Source: a virus
Length of the DNA: 24,563 nucleotides
Virus record (IMG/VR): IMGVR_UViG_3300010885_031948
Span: 1 to 24,563 of that record
Direction: 5' to 3' (one strand)
Shown: positions 13,813-21,205 of the stretch, piece by piece
How positions within the stretch are numbered: position 1 is the first letter of the stretch
How the letters are laid out: every line of letters begins with the position of its first letter
Notes under the pieces: model-generated
Database searches by the model: none
Seen by the model: the letters and a program-made list of their open reading frames with translations, nothing else
What the model was told of the DNA's origin: nothing
Position numbers and translations under genes: made by a program

Positions 13813-14505
13813 ATGCACAAAAGATGGCACTATTTGTATGTTATTGTGTACCCGTCGCTGGGGCACAAGCTTTACTTTGGCTCGCGTGTAACTCAAACAG
13901 CGCCCGAGGAAGACACGCAGTATTTTGGGTCGTCTGAGACATTTGCGCGCTACAACGACGCCGAACACGCCGAGTACCAGCCCGATGCTTTAAAAGTCGT
14001 GCTGTGGGCCAAATATCAGGCGCACGGCAAGTGTAACACCACAAAGTTAGCCAAAGCCGAAGCGCAGCTCATTAAGACAGCGCTTGAAGAGCACGGCCCG
14101 GATGCGTGTTTAAATAGAAATATCGGCGGGCGAATTTACATGACTCCCGAGGAGCAATCCCGGGCCACGGAGCGCTCGAAAGCCAATGGCGGCGGATTCT
14201 TTGGAATGACGCCAGAAAAACGCCGCAAATGGGCGCATGTCGGCGGTAAAAAATCAGCGCAGATGAATATCGGCCTGCACGGCATGACGCCTGAGCAGCT
14301 GAAAGCAGTGCAAGCCAAAGGGCGAGAGGTCATCGTGGCGCGCTACTCAAAGACATACACGTTTATAACACCCTACGGCCGACATGTTACGATAACTAAC
14401 TTACGAGAGTTTTGTCGGCTGCATCACTTAAACCCTGCCCACATGCGCGGCGTGCATACCGGCCGATTGAAAGCACACAAGGGCTGGCGCAAGCCAGAAG
14501 AGTAA
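13813..14505 (+). CDS. GIY-YIG-like homing endonuclease
   Basis: The 230-residue protein has an N-terminal GIY-YIG-type nuclease domain: YLYVIVY at 7-13 paired with YFGSR at 21-25, a second YFGS, and the KAEAQLI helix with E83 as the likely metal-binding residue. Next come three NUMOD3-like short DNA-binding units each beginning MTPE (110-113, 132-135, 158-161). The C-terminus (182-226) is the helix-turn-helix seen in phage homing endonucleases: FITPYGRHVTITNLREFCR ... GVHTGRLKAHKGW. This domain order is typical of free-standing, selfish nucleases that spread by cutting related phages. Its start is occluded by the hairpin at 13793. Confidence 0.8.
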   Translation: MHKRWHYLYVIVYPSLGHKLYFGSRVTQTAPEEDTQYFGSSETFARYNDAEHAEYQPDALKVVLWAKYQAHGKCNTTKLAKAEAQLIKTALEEHGPDACLNRNIGGRIYMTPEEQSRATERSKANGGGFFGMTPEKRRKWAHVGGKKSAQMNIGLHGMTPEQLKAVQAKGREVIVARYSKTYTFITPYGRHVTITNLREFCRLHHLNPAHMRGVHTGRLKAHKGWRKPEE

Positions 14506-14507
14506 TC

Positions 14508-14900
14508 ATGTTCGACCAAATCACGGTGGCTTATGTTACAGCGCTGTTTCTTATTTTTATGGGTTACGTGGCAGGTTATCTCGTTGGTCGGTTGGATATC
14601 ATTTACAGCGCTTTACGCCGCGTGTGTAAAGCAATACAGAATAGCGACGGGGGACACACGCCCCGCGCCCAAGTGGTGGGAGAGCCCGTTTCACGCCCAG
14701 CCCGCGCAGCGCATCGCGAAGAGTCAGACTTTGTCGTAAAACCTGTGGTGCCAGTAGATATCAATACCAGTACGTTTGTGACGGCTATTTCTACTACTGG
14801 CATGGAGCGTTCTGGGGCAGGTGAGCTTGGCAAAACCACCGCGGTACAGGATGATATTGGCGCTTCTGTCTCGAAGTTATCGCAGCTCAAAGGAAAGTAA
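14508..14900 (+). CDS. Single-pass membrane protein preceding the actin-like gene
   Basis: The chosen ATG (14508) lies two bases after the homing-endonuclease stop; a longer in-frame version would overlap that gene and is not supported. The 130-residue product has one N-terminal transmembrane helix (residues about 8-28, ending GYLVGRLD), a basic juxtamembrane segment, then a Ser/Thr/Val-rich tail ending ASVSKLSQLKGK. No family is recognised. Its stop is two bases before the actin-like gene, so the two are probably co-translated; a membrane anchor or partner for the filament-type ATPase is a reasonable guess. Confidence 0.65.
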   Translation: MFDQITVAYVTALFLIFMGYVAGYLVGRLDIIYSALRRVCKAIQNSDGGHTPRAQVVGEPVSRPARAAHREESDFVVKPVVPVDINTSTFVTAISTTGMERSGAGELGKTTAVQDDIGASVSKLSQLKGK

Positions 14901-14902
14901 TC

Positions 14903-15937
14903 ATGGCCAAGGGTTTAGACGTCGGAACTTCTTTCATTGTCTTAGCGTCTGATAGCCTCGAACCTATCAGCTACACCAGCGACGATAAGGCTGAATTTAT
15001 CAGCTACAAAGACTTCCGAGACGCGTTCTACGTGATTAAACCCACGACGCCCGTGGCCACGAAAATGATTGAGAAGGGCCTGCAGGGCAAAGTGTTTGTG
15101 AAAGACACAGACGGCGCGTTTATTCTCATCGGCCAAGACGCCATTGATAAAGCCATCGAGCGCAACGAGTCGGCTAAGCGTCCTATGTACCGCGGCGTAG
15201 TCTCTCCCAAAGAGAAAGAAGCCAAGCGCGTATTGGCTTTTATTCTCAAAGAAGTCGCCGGCAAAGCCACCGAAGAGAACGAAAAGCTCGTATTTTGTGT
15301 GCCGGCCCAGCCTGTAGACCAAGACGACGAGGACTTTGACGTCGGCTACCACGAAGACGTCGTCAAGGCTGTCTTGGCCGAGCAGGGCTATCAGGCGCGC
15401 GCTATCAACGAGGCTGAAGCGCTGTGTTACTCAGAGCTAGCGAACGATGATTACACGGGAATTGGTTTGTCGTGGGGCGCTGGTATGGTGAACGTGTGCG
15501 TAATGCTCAACGGCGAGCCCACAGTCTTGTTCTCGACCACCAAATCCGGCGACTGGATTGATAGGATGGCAGCTGTGGCAACTGGCGAAGAAGACTCTGT
15601 CGTTCAAGCTGAGAAAGAACACGGTGAGTTCACTATCGGCGAACCCAACGAGAATCCGGTGTTAGCCGCCGTGGGTGCCTATTACGAACGCTTGATTGAC
15701 TACACCACCAAACAGCTAGCGAGCGCGCTCTTGAACCACAAAGCGCTGCCCAAGTTCAAAGAGCCGTTATTGATAGCATTCGCGGGCGGGACTACGCGGG
15801 CCAAAGGTTTCCTGCAGATGTTTGAAAAGAAACTGGCAGAGAACAGTTTCCCGCTGCCTATCAAAGAAGTGCGTCACGCCAATGACCCGCTTCATGCTGT
15901 GGCTCGTGGCTGTCTGATCGCGGCTAAAATTCTCTGA
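14903..15937 (+). CDS. Actin/Hsp70-fold ATPase (ParM/MreB/FtsA-like)
   Basis: AAAGGAAAG precedes the ATG. The 344-residue protein, the usual size for bacterial actins, shows the three nucleotide motifs of the fold: phosphate-1 GLDVGTS (4-10), phosphate-2 GIGLSWGAGMVNVCV (about 186-200) and the adenosine motif AFAGGTTRAKGF (about 290-301), plus the connecting NEAEALCY segment and a C-terminal NDPLHAVARGCLIAA helix like those of MreB and ParM relatives. Known phage actins segregate DNA or organise replication at the membrane. Polymerisation and function here are not shown. The preceding one-helix membrane protein may be its partner. The sequence is divergent and I cannot assign it to a named clade. 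Confidence 0.8.
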   Translation: MAKGLDVGTSFIVLASDSLEPISYTSDDKAEFISYKDFRDAFYVIKPTTPVATKMIEKGLQGKVFVKDTDGAFILIGQDAIDKAIERNESAKRPMYRGVVSPKEKEAKRVLAFILKEVAGKATEENEKLVFCVPAQPVDQDDEDFDVGYHEDVVKAVLAEQGYQARAINEAEALCYSELANDDYTGIGLSWGAGMVNVCVMLNGEPTVLFSTTKSGDWIDRMAAVATGEEDSVVQAEKEHGEFTIGEPNENPVLAAVGAYYERLIDYTTKQLASALLNHKALPKFKEPLLIAFAGGTTRAKGFLQMFEKKLAENSFPLPIKEVRHANDPLHAVARGCLIAAKIL

Positions 15938-16044
15938 GTTGTACCGCCTGCTTTGCGTGGACATCTCGCTGCGCGTGCGCTAGGATGGTCGATCCCGCGC
16001 GGCCACGTTTGCGCGTTGTTTATTAACAAACCAAGGATGGTTGT

Positions 16045-16503
16045 ATGGCCAGTAGTCAGCGATTTGAGGGTATTATCATTGCGCACTTGGGCAACATCGC
16101 TGGGCGGCAGCCAAAACAGGAAAACAGGTTCAAATATCTAAAGGCGGCACTAGACGCTGGCTGGCACGTGTGCGCTGACGTGGTTTTCTATCAAGGCAGC
16201 TTCTTACTCCCTTTTGACGGCGGTTTTAACCCCGCCCCGCCTAGTTTCTTTTCTGGGCAGCGCGTCTGGTCGCGCTGCTACAACGCTGACACGCTAGACG
16301 CACTGTGTAACATTGGCGCGCACGCTTTTATGGACGCCGAGCATATGCCGACGTTAACAAGCTCGCAATTCATCTGGACGCCGGCTAATCGCGAACTTTC
16401 GCAACGCTCTGTGGCGTATTTACCAGAAACGGCAGAAGCCAACTGGCTGGACGGCTACGAACCGGCCGGGATCTGCACCAACGAACCGTCAAACTATATT
16501 TGA
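16045..16503 (+). CDS. Degenerate phage phosphodiesterase-like (GDPD/PLC superfamily-like) protein
   Basis: AAGGATGGTTGT precedes the ATG. The 152-residue protein aligns by eye with a widespread short phage family of PLC-like phosphodiesterases (typical blocks: SHRGN, P-E-x-EN-x-P-x-Y-I-x-x-A-L, HDEP, H/CKN-LEAL, FWH, TLTSKGFIWT, LPE). Here the scaffold residues are kept (GN ... ENRFKYLKAALDAGW, NADTLDAL, TLTSSQFIWT, AYLPE). The catalytic positions are not: HRGN reads HLGN, the HD/E loop reads PFDGG, and FWH reads FMD. It is therefore likely a non-catalytic relative that keeps a binding role. The 107 bases upstream show no clear feature beyond the ribosome site. Confidence 0.7.
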   Translation: MASSQRFEGIIIAHLGNIAGRQPKQENRFKYLKAALDAGWHVCADVVFYQGSFLLPFDGGFNPAPPSFFSGQRVWSRCYNADTLDALCNIGAHAFMDAEHMPTLTSSQFIWTPANRELSQRSVAYLPETAEANWLDGYEPAGICTNEPSNYI

Positions 16504-16557
16504 TCGTTCGTTTTCTTCTGCTCTTTGACAACTTAAAGTTGAGCTGCGTATCCCTTT

Positions 16558-16743
16558 ATGCTGCGGGATATACAAGCTGTTAAACTGAAGGTGTACCAGA
16601 AGTTAGTCGTGGTGGTCGACTGGTTAGGCGTTTCTTTGAAAGCAGGGATGCTGACAGGGTTACAGGTTCCGTGGTCAGATTTTGTCGGGCTCACGGGCGG
16701 AGGAGCGGCGAATACCACACGGGATGATTTATTATCCTTGTAA
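16558..16743 (+). CDS. Short hypothetical protein (61 aa)
   Basis: An ATG frame of 61 codons fills the gap before the holin-like gene. It encodes a Val-rich hydrophobic segment (KLVVVVDWLGVSLKAGMLTG) and a polar, Gly-rich end. There is no good ribosome site, and no family is recognised. It is kept because the gap would otherwise be about 370 bases with no gene, but it could be spurious. Confidence 0.35.
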   Translation: MLRDIQAVKLKVYQKLVVVVDWLGVSLKAGMLTGLQVPWSDFVGLTGGGAANTTRDDLLSL

Positions 16744-16747
16744 GTCG

Positions 16748-16785
16748 CCGCGGAACACCGGCTTCGGCCGGTACTGGACTCGCGG
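16748..16785. other. Structured element with UUCG tetraloop
   Basis: ACCGGC-TTCG-GCCGGT (16757-16772) is a perfect 6-bp hairpin capped by the very stable TTCG loop. CCGCG (16748-16752) can pair with CGCGG (16781-16785) as an outer stem. No T-run follows, so this is not a standard terminator. It lies in the leader of the holin-like gene. Confidence 0.45.
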
Positions 16786-16870
16786 AAGGGGATCGCGAGG
16801 GCTTCTGGTACACTTCATTTTCTGGTTTCTGGAAAAGAGAAAGTCGTTGGCATCAAAGCAGTTACGCGCT

Positions 16871-17227
16871 ATGGACAATGATTACTTACATGCGTTCTCA
16901 GTGTTTAGCAGCGCCTTTGGGGCGGCAGCCTTTGCAGGGCTGGCAACCCTTTTGCGGTTTGCACGGAAACTGTCTAAACTAGCTGTTGTCAGTGCGATGC
17001 TCAACGCCGGGTTTCTGGGGTTAGCCATTGCGCTGATTTGGTATCAAAATTACCGCAAAGCTGAGAACGTGTACGGGTTGATTGGGATCTGCGTGCTGGC
17101 CGGCATGGGCGGCTCCACGCTGACAGATTTGGCTATTTCGTTACTGTCCGGGGCTGGTATTAAAGTCACTATCGTGCACGAACGCGATCACATAGGAGAT
17201 CACGCCGATGAGCATGACCACCCGTAA
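16871..17227 (+). CDS. Holin-like membrane protein
   Basis: The product is 118 residues with three probable transmembrane helices: FSSAFGAAAFAGLATLLRF, LAVVSAMLNAGFLGLAIALIW and VYGLIGICVLAGMGGSTLTDL. A His/Asp-rich hydrophilic tail (HERDHIGDHADEHDHP) follows and could bind metal. The pattern of a glycine-rich third helix and an LDLAISLL-like segment is close to LydA-type phage holins. I chose the ATG at 16871 because the upstream in-frame residues are not protein-like and overlap the structured element; no clear ribosome site precedes it. It overlaps the next small gene by 20 bases. Holins perforate the inner membrane to time lysis, though no endolysin is recognised here. Confidence 0.7.
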   Translation: MDNDYLHAFSVFSSAFGAAAFAGLATLLRFARKLSKLAVVSAMLNAGFLGLAIALIWYQNYRKAENVYGLIGICVLAGMGGSTLTDLAISLLSGAGIKVTIVHERDHIGDHADEHDHP

Positions 17228-17369
17228 ATGTCTGAGCATTATGTCGTGGGGCGCCTCACTGGTGTTCTGCGGCCTGCTTTTGTTCTCAGCCTACGCTGCC
17301 GCAGCGCATAAAACCGCGGACGCCAGCCCATCGACCGAAGCGACGACGACGATTCAATCCCGACCCTGA
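17208..17369 (+). CDS. Small signal-peptide protein downstream of the holin
   Basis: AGGAG (17194-17198) lies nine bases before this ATG, a strong ribosome site inside the end of the holin-like gene. The 53-residue product has a positively charged start, a hydrophobic segment (WGASLVFCGLLLFSAYAAAA) and a polar Ala/Thr/Ser tail. It reads as either a signal peptide with cleavage near AYA-AAA or a membrane anchor. The pairing with a holin suggests a small lysis accessory (spanin-like or antiholin), but no lipobox or known family is seen. Confidence 0.6.
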   Translation: MSMTTRKCLSIMSWGASLVFCGLLLFSAYAAAAHKTADASPSTEATTTIQSRP

Positions 17370-17378
17370 CTAACCCAG

Positions 17379-17450
17379 TGCCTGATAGCTCAACGGTAGA
17401 GCGAGCGGCTGTTAACCGCTAGGTTCTAGGTTCGAATCCTAGTCAGGCAG
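17379..17450 (+). tRNA. tRNA-Asn (anticodon GTT)
   Basis: A complete 72-base cloverleaf: acceptor TGCCTGA/TCAGGCA (7 bp), D arm GCTC/GAGC, anticodon arm AGCGG/CCGCT with loop CTGTTAA giving anticodon GTT at 17411-17413, T arm CTAGG/CCTAG with TTCGAAT, discriminator G. The T1-A72 pair and G73 match bacterial tRNA-Asn. CCA is not encoded. It reads AAC and AAT codons. It stands between the lysis-like pair and a small conserved gene. Confidence 0.96.
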
Positions 17451-17467
17451 CACACATGGAGCGACAA

Positions 17468-17677
17468 ATGGACCGGTTCGAGTTGGAAGAGGCGATCAGC
17501 GCGTGTTTCAACACCACGGCAGACCTGAAGTTAGTCACGGGCCGCGTGTTAGACGGCGAGACAACGCCGGACATGCTGGCCAACACGCTGATCGGAATCC
17601 AAGAGCTTCACGACCTGCGCTGCCAAAGGGTTTTTGATATTTTTGAGGCGTTAGTCGAACGCGGCACTATTTCGTAA
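17468..17677 (+). CDS. Small conserved phage protein of unknown function
   Basis: I chose the ATG at 17468 because GGAG (17458-17461) is six bases away; an ATG at 17456 is possible. The 69-residue helical protein (MDRFELEEAI ... DLKLVTGRVLDGE ... DMLANTLIGIQELHDLRCQRVFDIFEALVE) matches a short phage family by its ELEEAI start and the IGIxELHDLRCQ-FxIFE segment. Its function is not known to me. It begins 17 bases after the tRNA. Confidence 0.7.
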   Translation: MDRFELEEAISACFNTTADLKLVTGRVLDGETTPDMLANTLIGIQELHDLRCQRVFDIFEALVERGTIS

Positions 17678-17696
17678 GACATATTCAGGGCCAGCT

Positions 17697-18914
17697 ATGG
17701 ACAGCTTATCAGCGCTTGATCCGCTGGCGTGGGATCCTGAGTTTTTCAAAGAACACCCGGCCTACGCTGCCGGCCAAGCCCTTGGGTGTCTGTATCAGGG
17801 CAACAAGCAGGCCGCGACAAGCTATCCACTCTCCGGGCGGCTATATCTCTCTAAGTCCGGCTGGCTTCTGCTTTCTGTGCCCAATGCGCTCGTGCGGGGT
17901 GTGTATGACGCCATGACAGCACCGGGCGCTGAACTGCCCATTGGTGAGCATTCCGAGGTGCTTAACGCGCACATCACGGTTATGACCGGCGATGAAGTAA
18001 CAAAAGTCGGCGCTGACAAGATCAACGAGCGCGGCCACATGTTCGGCTACACGCTAGGCTCTCTTAAAGAGATTGAGCCAAAATCAGGCAGTCAGCTCAG
18101 CAAAGTCTGGGCAATTCAAGTCTCGGCGCCGTTACTCTCAGCTTTGCGCAAGAGCTACGGCTTGTCGGCGCTGCCAAATGACGACGAGCCGTTCCACATT
18201 ACAGTGGCTGTGCGCAAGCGCGGTGTCTTACTCGATAACGGCGTCGCCAAGGGCTACGAGACTCCCACGGAAGTTACAGACGGTGAGAGCTTCGCGCATC
18301 CCATTAGTCGGGGAGAGTTAAAAGCTGCCGCAAACGGACTTTCCCGAGCGGGAACAAATGATTGCTTACACAGCAAATTTTCCCGCACGGGAACAAACGA
18401 TCTGTTACATGGTGGAAAAGCTGACAATGTTCCCGATCGGGAATTCTTCCCAACATCACTCGCTGAGGGCCAAGAAGATGAGCGCGAACACACAGACAAT
18501 GATCAAGTCGCCAAAGAAATTGCCAAGGATCACCTGTCCCAAGACCCCCAGTACTACAAAAAAGAAAAGCTGATTGAGCAGCTGCCGGCCAAGATCGCCA
18601 GCGTGTACATGCAGCAGCTCAAAAATCTAGCCAACTTCCGTGAGCCGATTGTGTACGACGAGTCTAAGCCCGTGTATCAGAACGTGGTTGACCATGTGTT
18701 CAAGGCTAAGCAGCGCGGGGATTTTATCTTGCGCTCACAGCAGAACGCGCATAACTACAAGGCGATGCTGGACCCGCACTACAGATATCAAGTAGCGATG
18801 CAGGCGGTGAATGGCACGTTGCCCCAGATGGACCCATTAGATAAAACCGTACAGATGTACGGTAATGATATCTTTGACACCATCGGCAATCTGGGGAAGA
18901 AAAAGCATGGCTGA
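17697..18914 (+). CDS. 2H-phosphoesterase-like domain fused to DUF5661-type module
   Basis: The 405-residue protein begins with a variant of the KQA signature (K37-Q-A39). Residues about 45-205 carry two HxT motifs, H92-I-T94 in NAHITVM and H167-I-T169 in FHITVAV, the hallmark of 2H phosphoesterases (LigT, cyclic phosphodiesterases), which act on RNA termini, cyclic phosphates or cyclic nucleotides. Residues 216-245 are a low-complexity linker with two near-repeats FSRxGTND. Residues about 262-292 (REHTDNDQVAKEIAKDHL...YY) match a small DUF5661-type module frequent in phages. The C-terminal 110 residues are helical and unrecognised. The DNA for the linker contains three palindromes. A phage 2H enzyme could degrade host cyclic-nucleotide signals or repair RNA; that is inference. 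Confidence 0.75.
   Translation: MDSLSALDPLAWDPEFFKEHPAYAAGQALGCLYQGNKQAATSYPLSGRLYLSKSGWLLLSVPNALVRGVYDAMTAPGAELPIGEHSEVLNAHITVMTGDEVTKVGADKINERGHMFGYTLGSLKEIEPKSGSQLSKVWAIQVSAPLLSALRKSYGLSALPNDDEPFHITVAVRKRGVLLDNGVAKGYETPTEVTDGESFAHPISRGELKAAANGLSRAGTNDCLHSKFSRTGTNDLLHGGKADNVPDREFFPTSLAEGQEDEREHTDNDQVAKEIAKDHLSQDPQYYKKEKLIEQLPAKIASVYMQQLKNLANFREPIVYDESKPVYQNVVDHVFKAKQRGDFILRSQQNAHNYKAMLDPHYRYQVAMQAVNGTLPQMDPLDKTVQMYGNDIFDTIGNLGKKKHG
18341..18443. repeat. Three palindromic TTCCCGnnCGGGAA sites inside a coding linker
   Basis: TTCCCG-AG-CGGGAA at 18341-18354, TTCCCG-CA-CGGGAA at 18380-18393 and TTCCCG-AT-CGGGAA at 18430-18443. All six-base arms are exact; starts are 39 and 50 bases apart. The first two also share flanking AACAAA-GAT and TTACA. 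No fourth copy was found when reading the window. They look like a regulator or replication-protein binding array, or repeated small hairpins in the mRNA. Confidence 0.65.
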
Positions 18915-19215
18915 CACGGTCCCCAATTCTGATGACGCGCCAAAAGAGTCTTTCTTAGATCGGCTCAAGAAGTTGCTTGGCCAAGAGACAAAGCCCGTCA
19001 CGCCCAATGTGCCAACGCCCGCACCAGTCGAGACGCATTATTTAAAAGCGCTGGCAATCTTGCGTCAGATTGACTTCAAAAAACTTGGCCCGGTGGTATT
19101 CACCGTGCCGGTCGTGCTTTTTTTTGCTATCAGCGGGTTTATCGCGTGGCTGGGTTTGCTCGTTGGGTTTTTTATCCGCATTGTCAAAGCTGTAGTGTGG
19201 CCGCGTCATGATTAG
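18907..19215 (+). CDS. Membrane-anchored small protein
   Basis: The ATG at 18907 overlaps the previous stop by eight bases and follows GGGGAAGA. The 102-residue product has an acidic and Pro/Thr-rich N-terminal half with a short amphipathic helix (FLDRLKKLLGQ), then one long or two short hydrophobic helices (GPVVFTVPVVLFFAISGFIAW, LGLLVGFFIRIVKAVVW) and a basic end. No family is recognised. It overlaps the next gene by eight bases, so three genes are translationally linked. Confidence 0.65.
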   Translation: MADTVPNSDDAPKESFLDRLKKLLGQETKPVTPNVPTPAPVETHYLKALAILRQIDFKKLGPVVFTVPVVLFFAISGFIAWLGLLVGFFIRIVKAVVWPRHD

Positions 19216-20353
19216 CGAAGAAAACTACACGCCCTATGTAGAGTGGCGCCGCGTTCCCCAAAGAGTGGCGGAACTCGTTCCATATGCGCTGGCGGCCAAG
19301 CTTGTCCACGAAAAAGCTGCTGTCGCCGCTGGTATTGCGAGTACCACAGCTGCCACGTGGACGCCCGAACTTAATGCCATCACGGTGTACACGCCCGAGC
19401 CGTTGTCCAAGACGGCGTTGGACATTTACGAGCGCGAGATGGCTGATGGCGACCACAATCTGGCTGTTGTGCCCATGATGGACGTCACGCCAAACTGGGC
19501 CGAAGAGATTATTATTAAACAGGGCACGTTGATTCCGGGTCTGCCAACTGTTTGGAACACCGGGAACAAACTATTAGGCGGGCCGACGCCGTTATCTAAT
19601 GGCATCGTGGCGAGTGTTTTGGGCGCAGGCGCGGGCTACGGCGCGGGCACATTAGCCGAGCACTTGTTTCCAGAGCGCTACCTTCAGCGCGGCAAGCTTC
19701 GCCGCACGTTAGCTATGATGGGTGCGCTTGGTGGCGTGGGTCTAGCTGGCGTGAATGCCTACGCCAATGCGCGCGCGCTCCGTACGGGCATGCTCAGCGG
19801 CTTAGTGACGCACAACGAAACGCCCGTGGTGTCGCCGTATGAGCAGGCTAAGTTAGAGAAAGAATCGTTCGACCAGTTTGGCGGCGACTTTCTCCACAGC
19901 CAAATGAACCAGCAGCTGGGTATGAACGCCATGCAGCAGGCGAACCAGCAGCAGTTCATGCAGCAAGGCATGTTTAACCAGCAGCAGCAAAACTCATTGC
20001 CGCCGATGTATCAACCGAGTGTTCCCGTGGCGCAGTTTAACAACGCTATGTGGAACGACGTGCGCAAGGGTATGACCAACGGTTTTGATACACACACGCC
20101 ACCGCAGTATGCCGCGGCCACAACAGGACTCATGTCTGGGATCAGCACTAACAATAACTCACCCATTATTCGCCCGATTGACGTAGTAACTGGTATTGCG
20201 TCCGCCGGCGTTGGATTAGCCACCGCGCACGTTGTCGGTAAAACCCTTTCGGCATTGGCAGGATTAACACCAGCTGGGCAGAACAAGTTACAGGACATGG
20301 GGTTATGGGGCGGCATGATGCACGCCATCGTTCCGCCTATGTTTGGTCGTTAA
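19208..20353 (+). CDS. Putative virion-associated protein, glycine-zipper and Gln/Met-rich
   Basis: This 381-residue protein has an alpha/beta-looking N-terminal domain (residues about 1-110, WTPELNAITVYTPEPLSKTALDIYEREMADG), a glycine-rich hydrophobic segment (GIVASVLGAGAGYGAGTLAE, then MMGALGGVGLAGVNAY), a Gln/Met-rich middle (about 235-270, many MQQ and QQQ) and a final hydrophobic region (VTGIASAGVGLATAHVVG). No known family. The composition and hydrophobic glycine segments resemble the FG...KxA proteins upstream, although the N-terminal motif is absent, so it may belong to the same virion or injection apparatus. Confidence 0.68.
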   Translation: MISEENYTPYVEWRRVPQRVAELVPYALAAKLVHEKAAVAAGIASTTAATWTPELNAITVYTPEPLSKTALDIYEREMADGDHNLAVVPMMDVTPNWAEEIIIKQGTLIPGLPTVWNTGNKLLGGPTPLSNGIVASVLGAGAGYGAGTLAEHLFPERYLQRGKLRRTLAMMGALGGVGLAGVNAYANARALRTGMLSGLVTHNETPVVSPYEQAKLEKESFDQFGGDFLHSQMNQQLGMNAMQQANQQQFMQQGMFNQQQQNSLPPMYQPSVPVAQFNNAMWNDVRKGMTNGFDTHTPPQYAAATTGLMSGISTNNNSPIIRPIDVVTGIASAGVGLATAHVVGKTLSALAGLTPAGQNKLQDMGLWGGMMHAIVPPMFGR

Positions 20354-20421
20354 CATCGGTGTTGCGCCACGTATACGCGTGTGTCACAATAGGTAGTATT
20401 AACTTGCATGGAGGCAAAACA

Positions 20422-20799
20422 ATGGCAACTGCAAAAAAGAGTGTTGAAACAATCCGTGAAGAACTGCGCGTCCTGACAGCCGCGGCTGACGACGCGACCG
20501 CCGTGGCTGCAAAAGACAACTGGCTGACCCCTGAATTCTGGACCATGGCGACGGCCGCGCTGACCAATCTCATGACCGTGGCCGTGTTAATCGGCTGGGT
20601 TGACCACACAAACGCAGATGCTCTGATGACGGCTGTAACCGCTATCATCGGCGCGTCGCAGGCTATCGTTGTGAACACGGCTTTGATTTGGAAGTTTATT
20701 TCCAGCCGGGCGCAGACCAAGGCGCAGATGGTTGAAGCGCGCTATCGCTACATGGAAGCCATCGCGGTAGAGAAGTTTCGCGCTGAGCGGAGTTTTTAA
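20422..20799 (+). CDS. Two-helix membrane protein (holin-like candidate)
   Basis: GGAGGC precedes the ATG at 20422; the longer in-frame frame runs across the intergenic gap and is unlikely. The 125-residue product has an N-terminal amphipathic region, then two probable transmembrane helices (FWTMATAALTNLMTVAVLIGW and ALMTAVTAIIGASQAIVVNTALIW) and a basic/charged tail with AQTKAQMVEARYRYMEA. This topology is common in phage holins and in short tail-associated membrane proteins, and a second holin candidate in one genome segment is notable. Confidence 0.65.
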   Translation: MATAKKSVETIREELRVLTAAADDATAVAAKDNWLTPEFWTMATAALTNLMTVAVLIGWVDHTNADALMTAVTAIIGASQAIVVNTALIWKFISSRAQTKAQMVEARYRYMEAIAVEKFRAERSF

Positions 20800-20800
20800 C

Positions 20801-21205
20801 ATGCAACTCGAAGAACTGGAAGCAAAGGTTAACGCATCTCCGGCGCTACGTTCCCTGCGTGACCGGTGTATGTCGGAGATGTCGCACCGCGTGGATAACT
20901 CGACGCAGTTTGGCATTATCTTGATTCTGAGCATGATTTCAGTGGCTATTCAGATTGCCACATACTGCAAGAACAAGAACAAGGCTGAGTTGCTGCAGGA
21001 CATGCGCGATATTCGAACACTGCCGCCGCGAAAGCTTTTACGGCTCAAGCGGCAAGTCAACAAGTTGTGGCGCGAAGAATATCCCGACAAGCCAATTACA
21101 GTACGTCAGCCTAACCCGATGCTGGAAGTAATGTACGAGTTGGGCGAAAACGCTGAGGACGCCGCGTTAAACGAACTGTTAACATTAGCGAACGTACCTG
21201 ACTGA
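20801..21205 (+). CDS. Single-helix membrane protein with charged C-terminus
   Basis: GGAG at 20789-20792 is eight bases before the ATG. The 134-residue product carries one transmembrane helix (STQFGIILILSMISVAIQIATY) after a short helical N-terminus, then a long basic/acidic domain (RDIRTLPPRKLLRLKRQVNKLW, later LEVMYELGENAEDAALNELLTLA). Proteins with an SQFGIIL-type helix are frequent hypothetical proteins of large phages. The role is unknown. It is one base from the preceding gene, indicating coupled expression. Confidence 0.65.
   Translation: MQLEELEAKVNASPALRSLRDRCMSEMSHRVDNSTQFGIILILSMISVAIQIATYCKNKNKAELLQDMRDIRTLPPRKLLRLKRQVNKLWREEYPDKPITVRQPNPMLEVMYELGENAEDAALNELLTLANVPD

Noticed and set aside
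16682-16870. Extended N-terminus of the holin-like protein
   Set aside because: The upstream in-frame residues are Arg/Gly-rich and cross the TTCG-hairpin region; the ATG at 16871 gives a clean holin-like protein.
17379-17450. Phage integration site at the tRNA
   Set aside because: No integrase gene and no repeated tRNA 3' fragment seen in the window.
18341-18443. CRISPR-like array
   Set aside because: Only three short palindromic units with unequal spacing inside a coding frame, no conserved long repeat and no cas genes.
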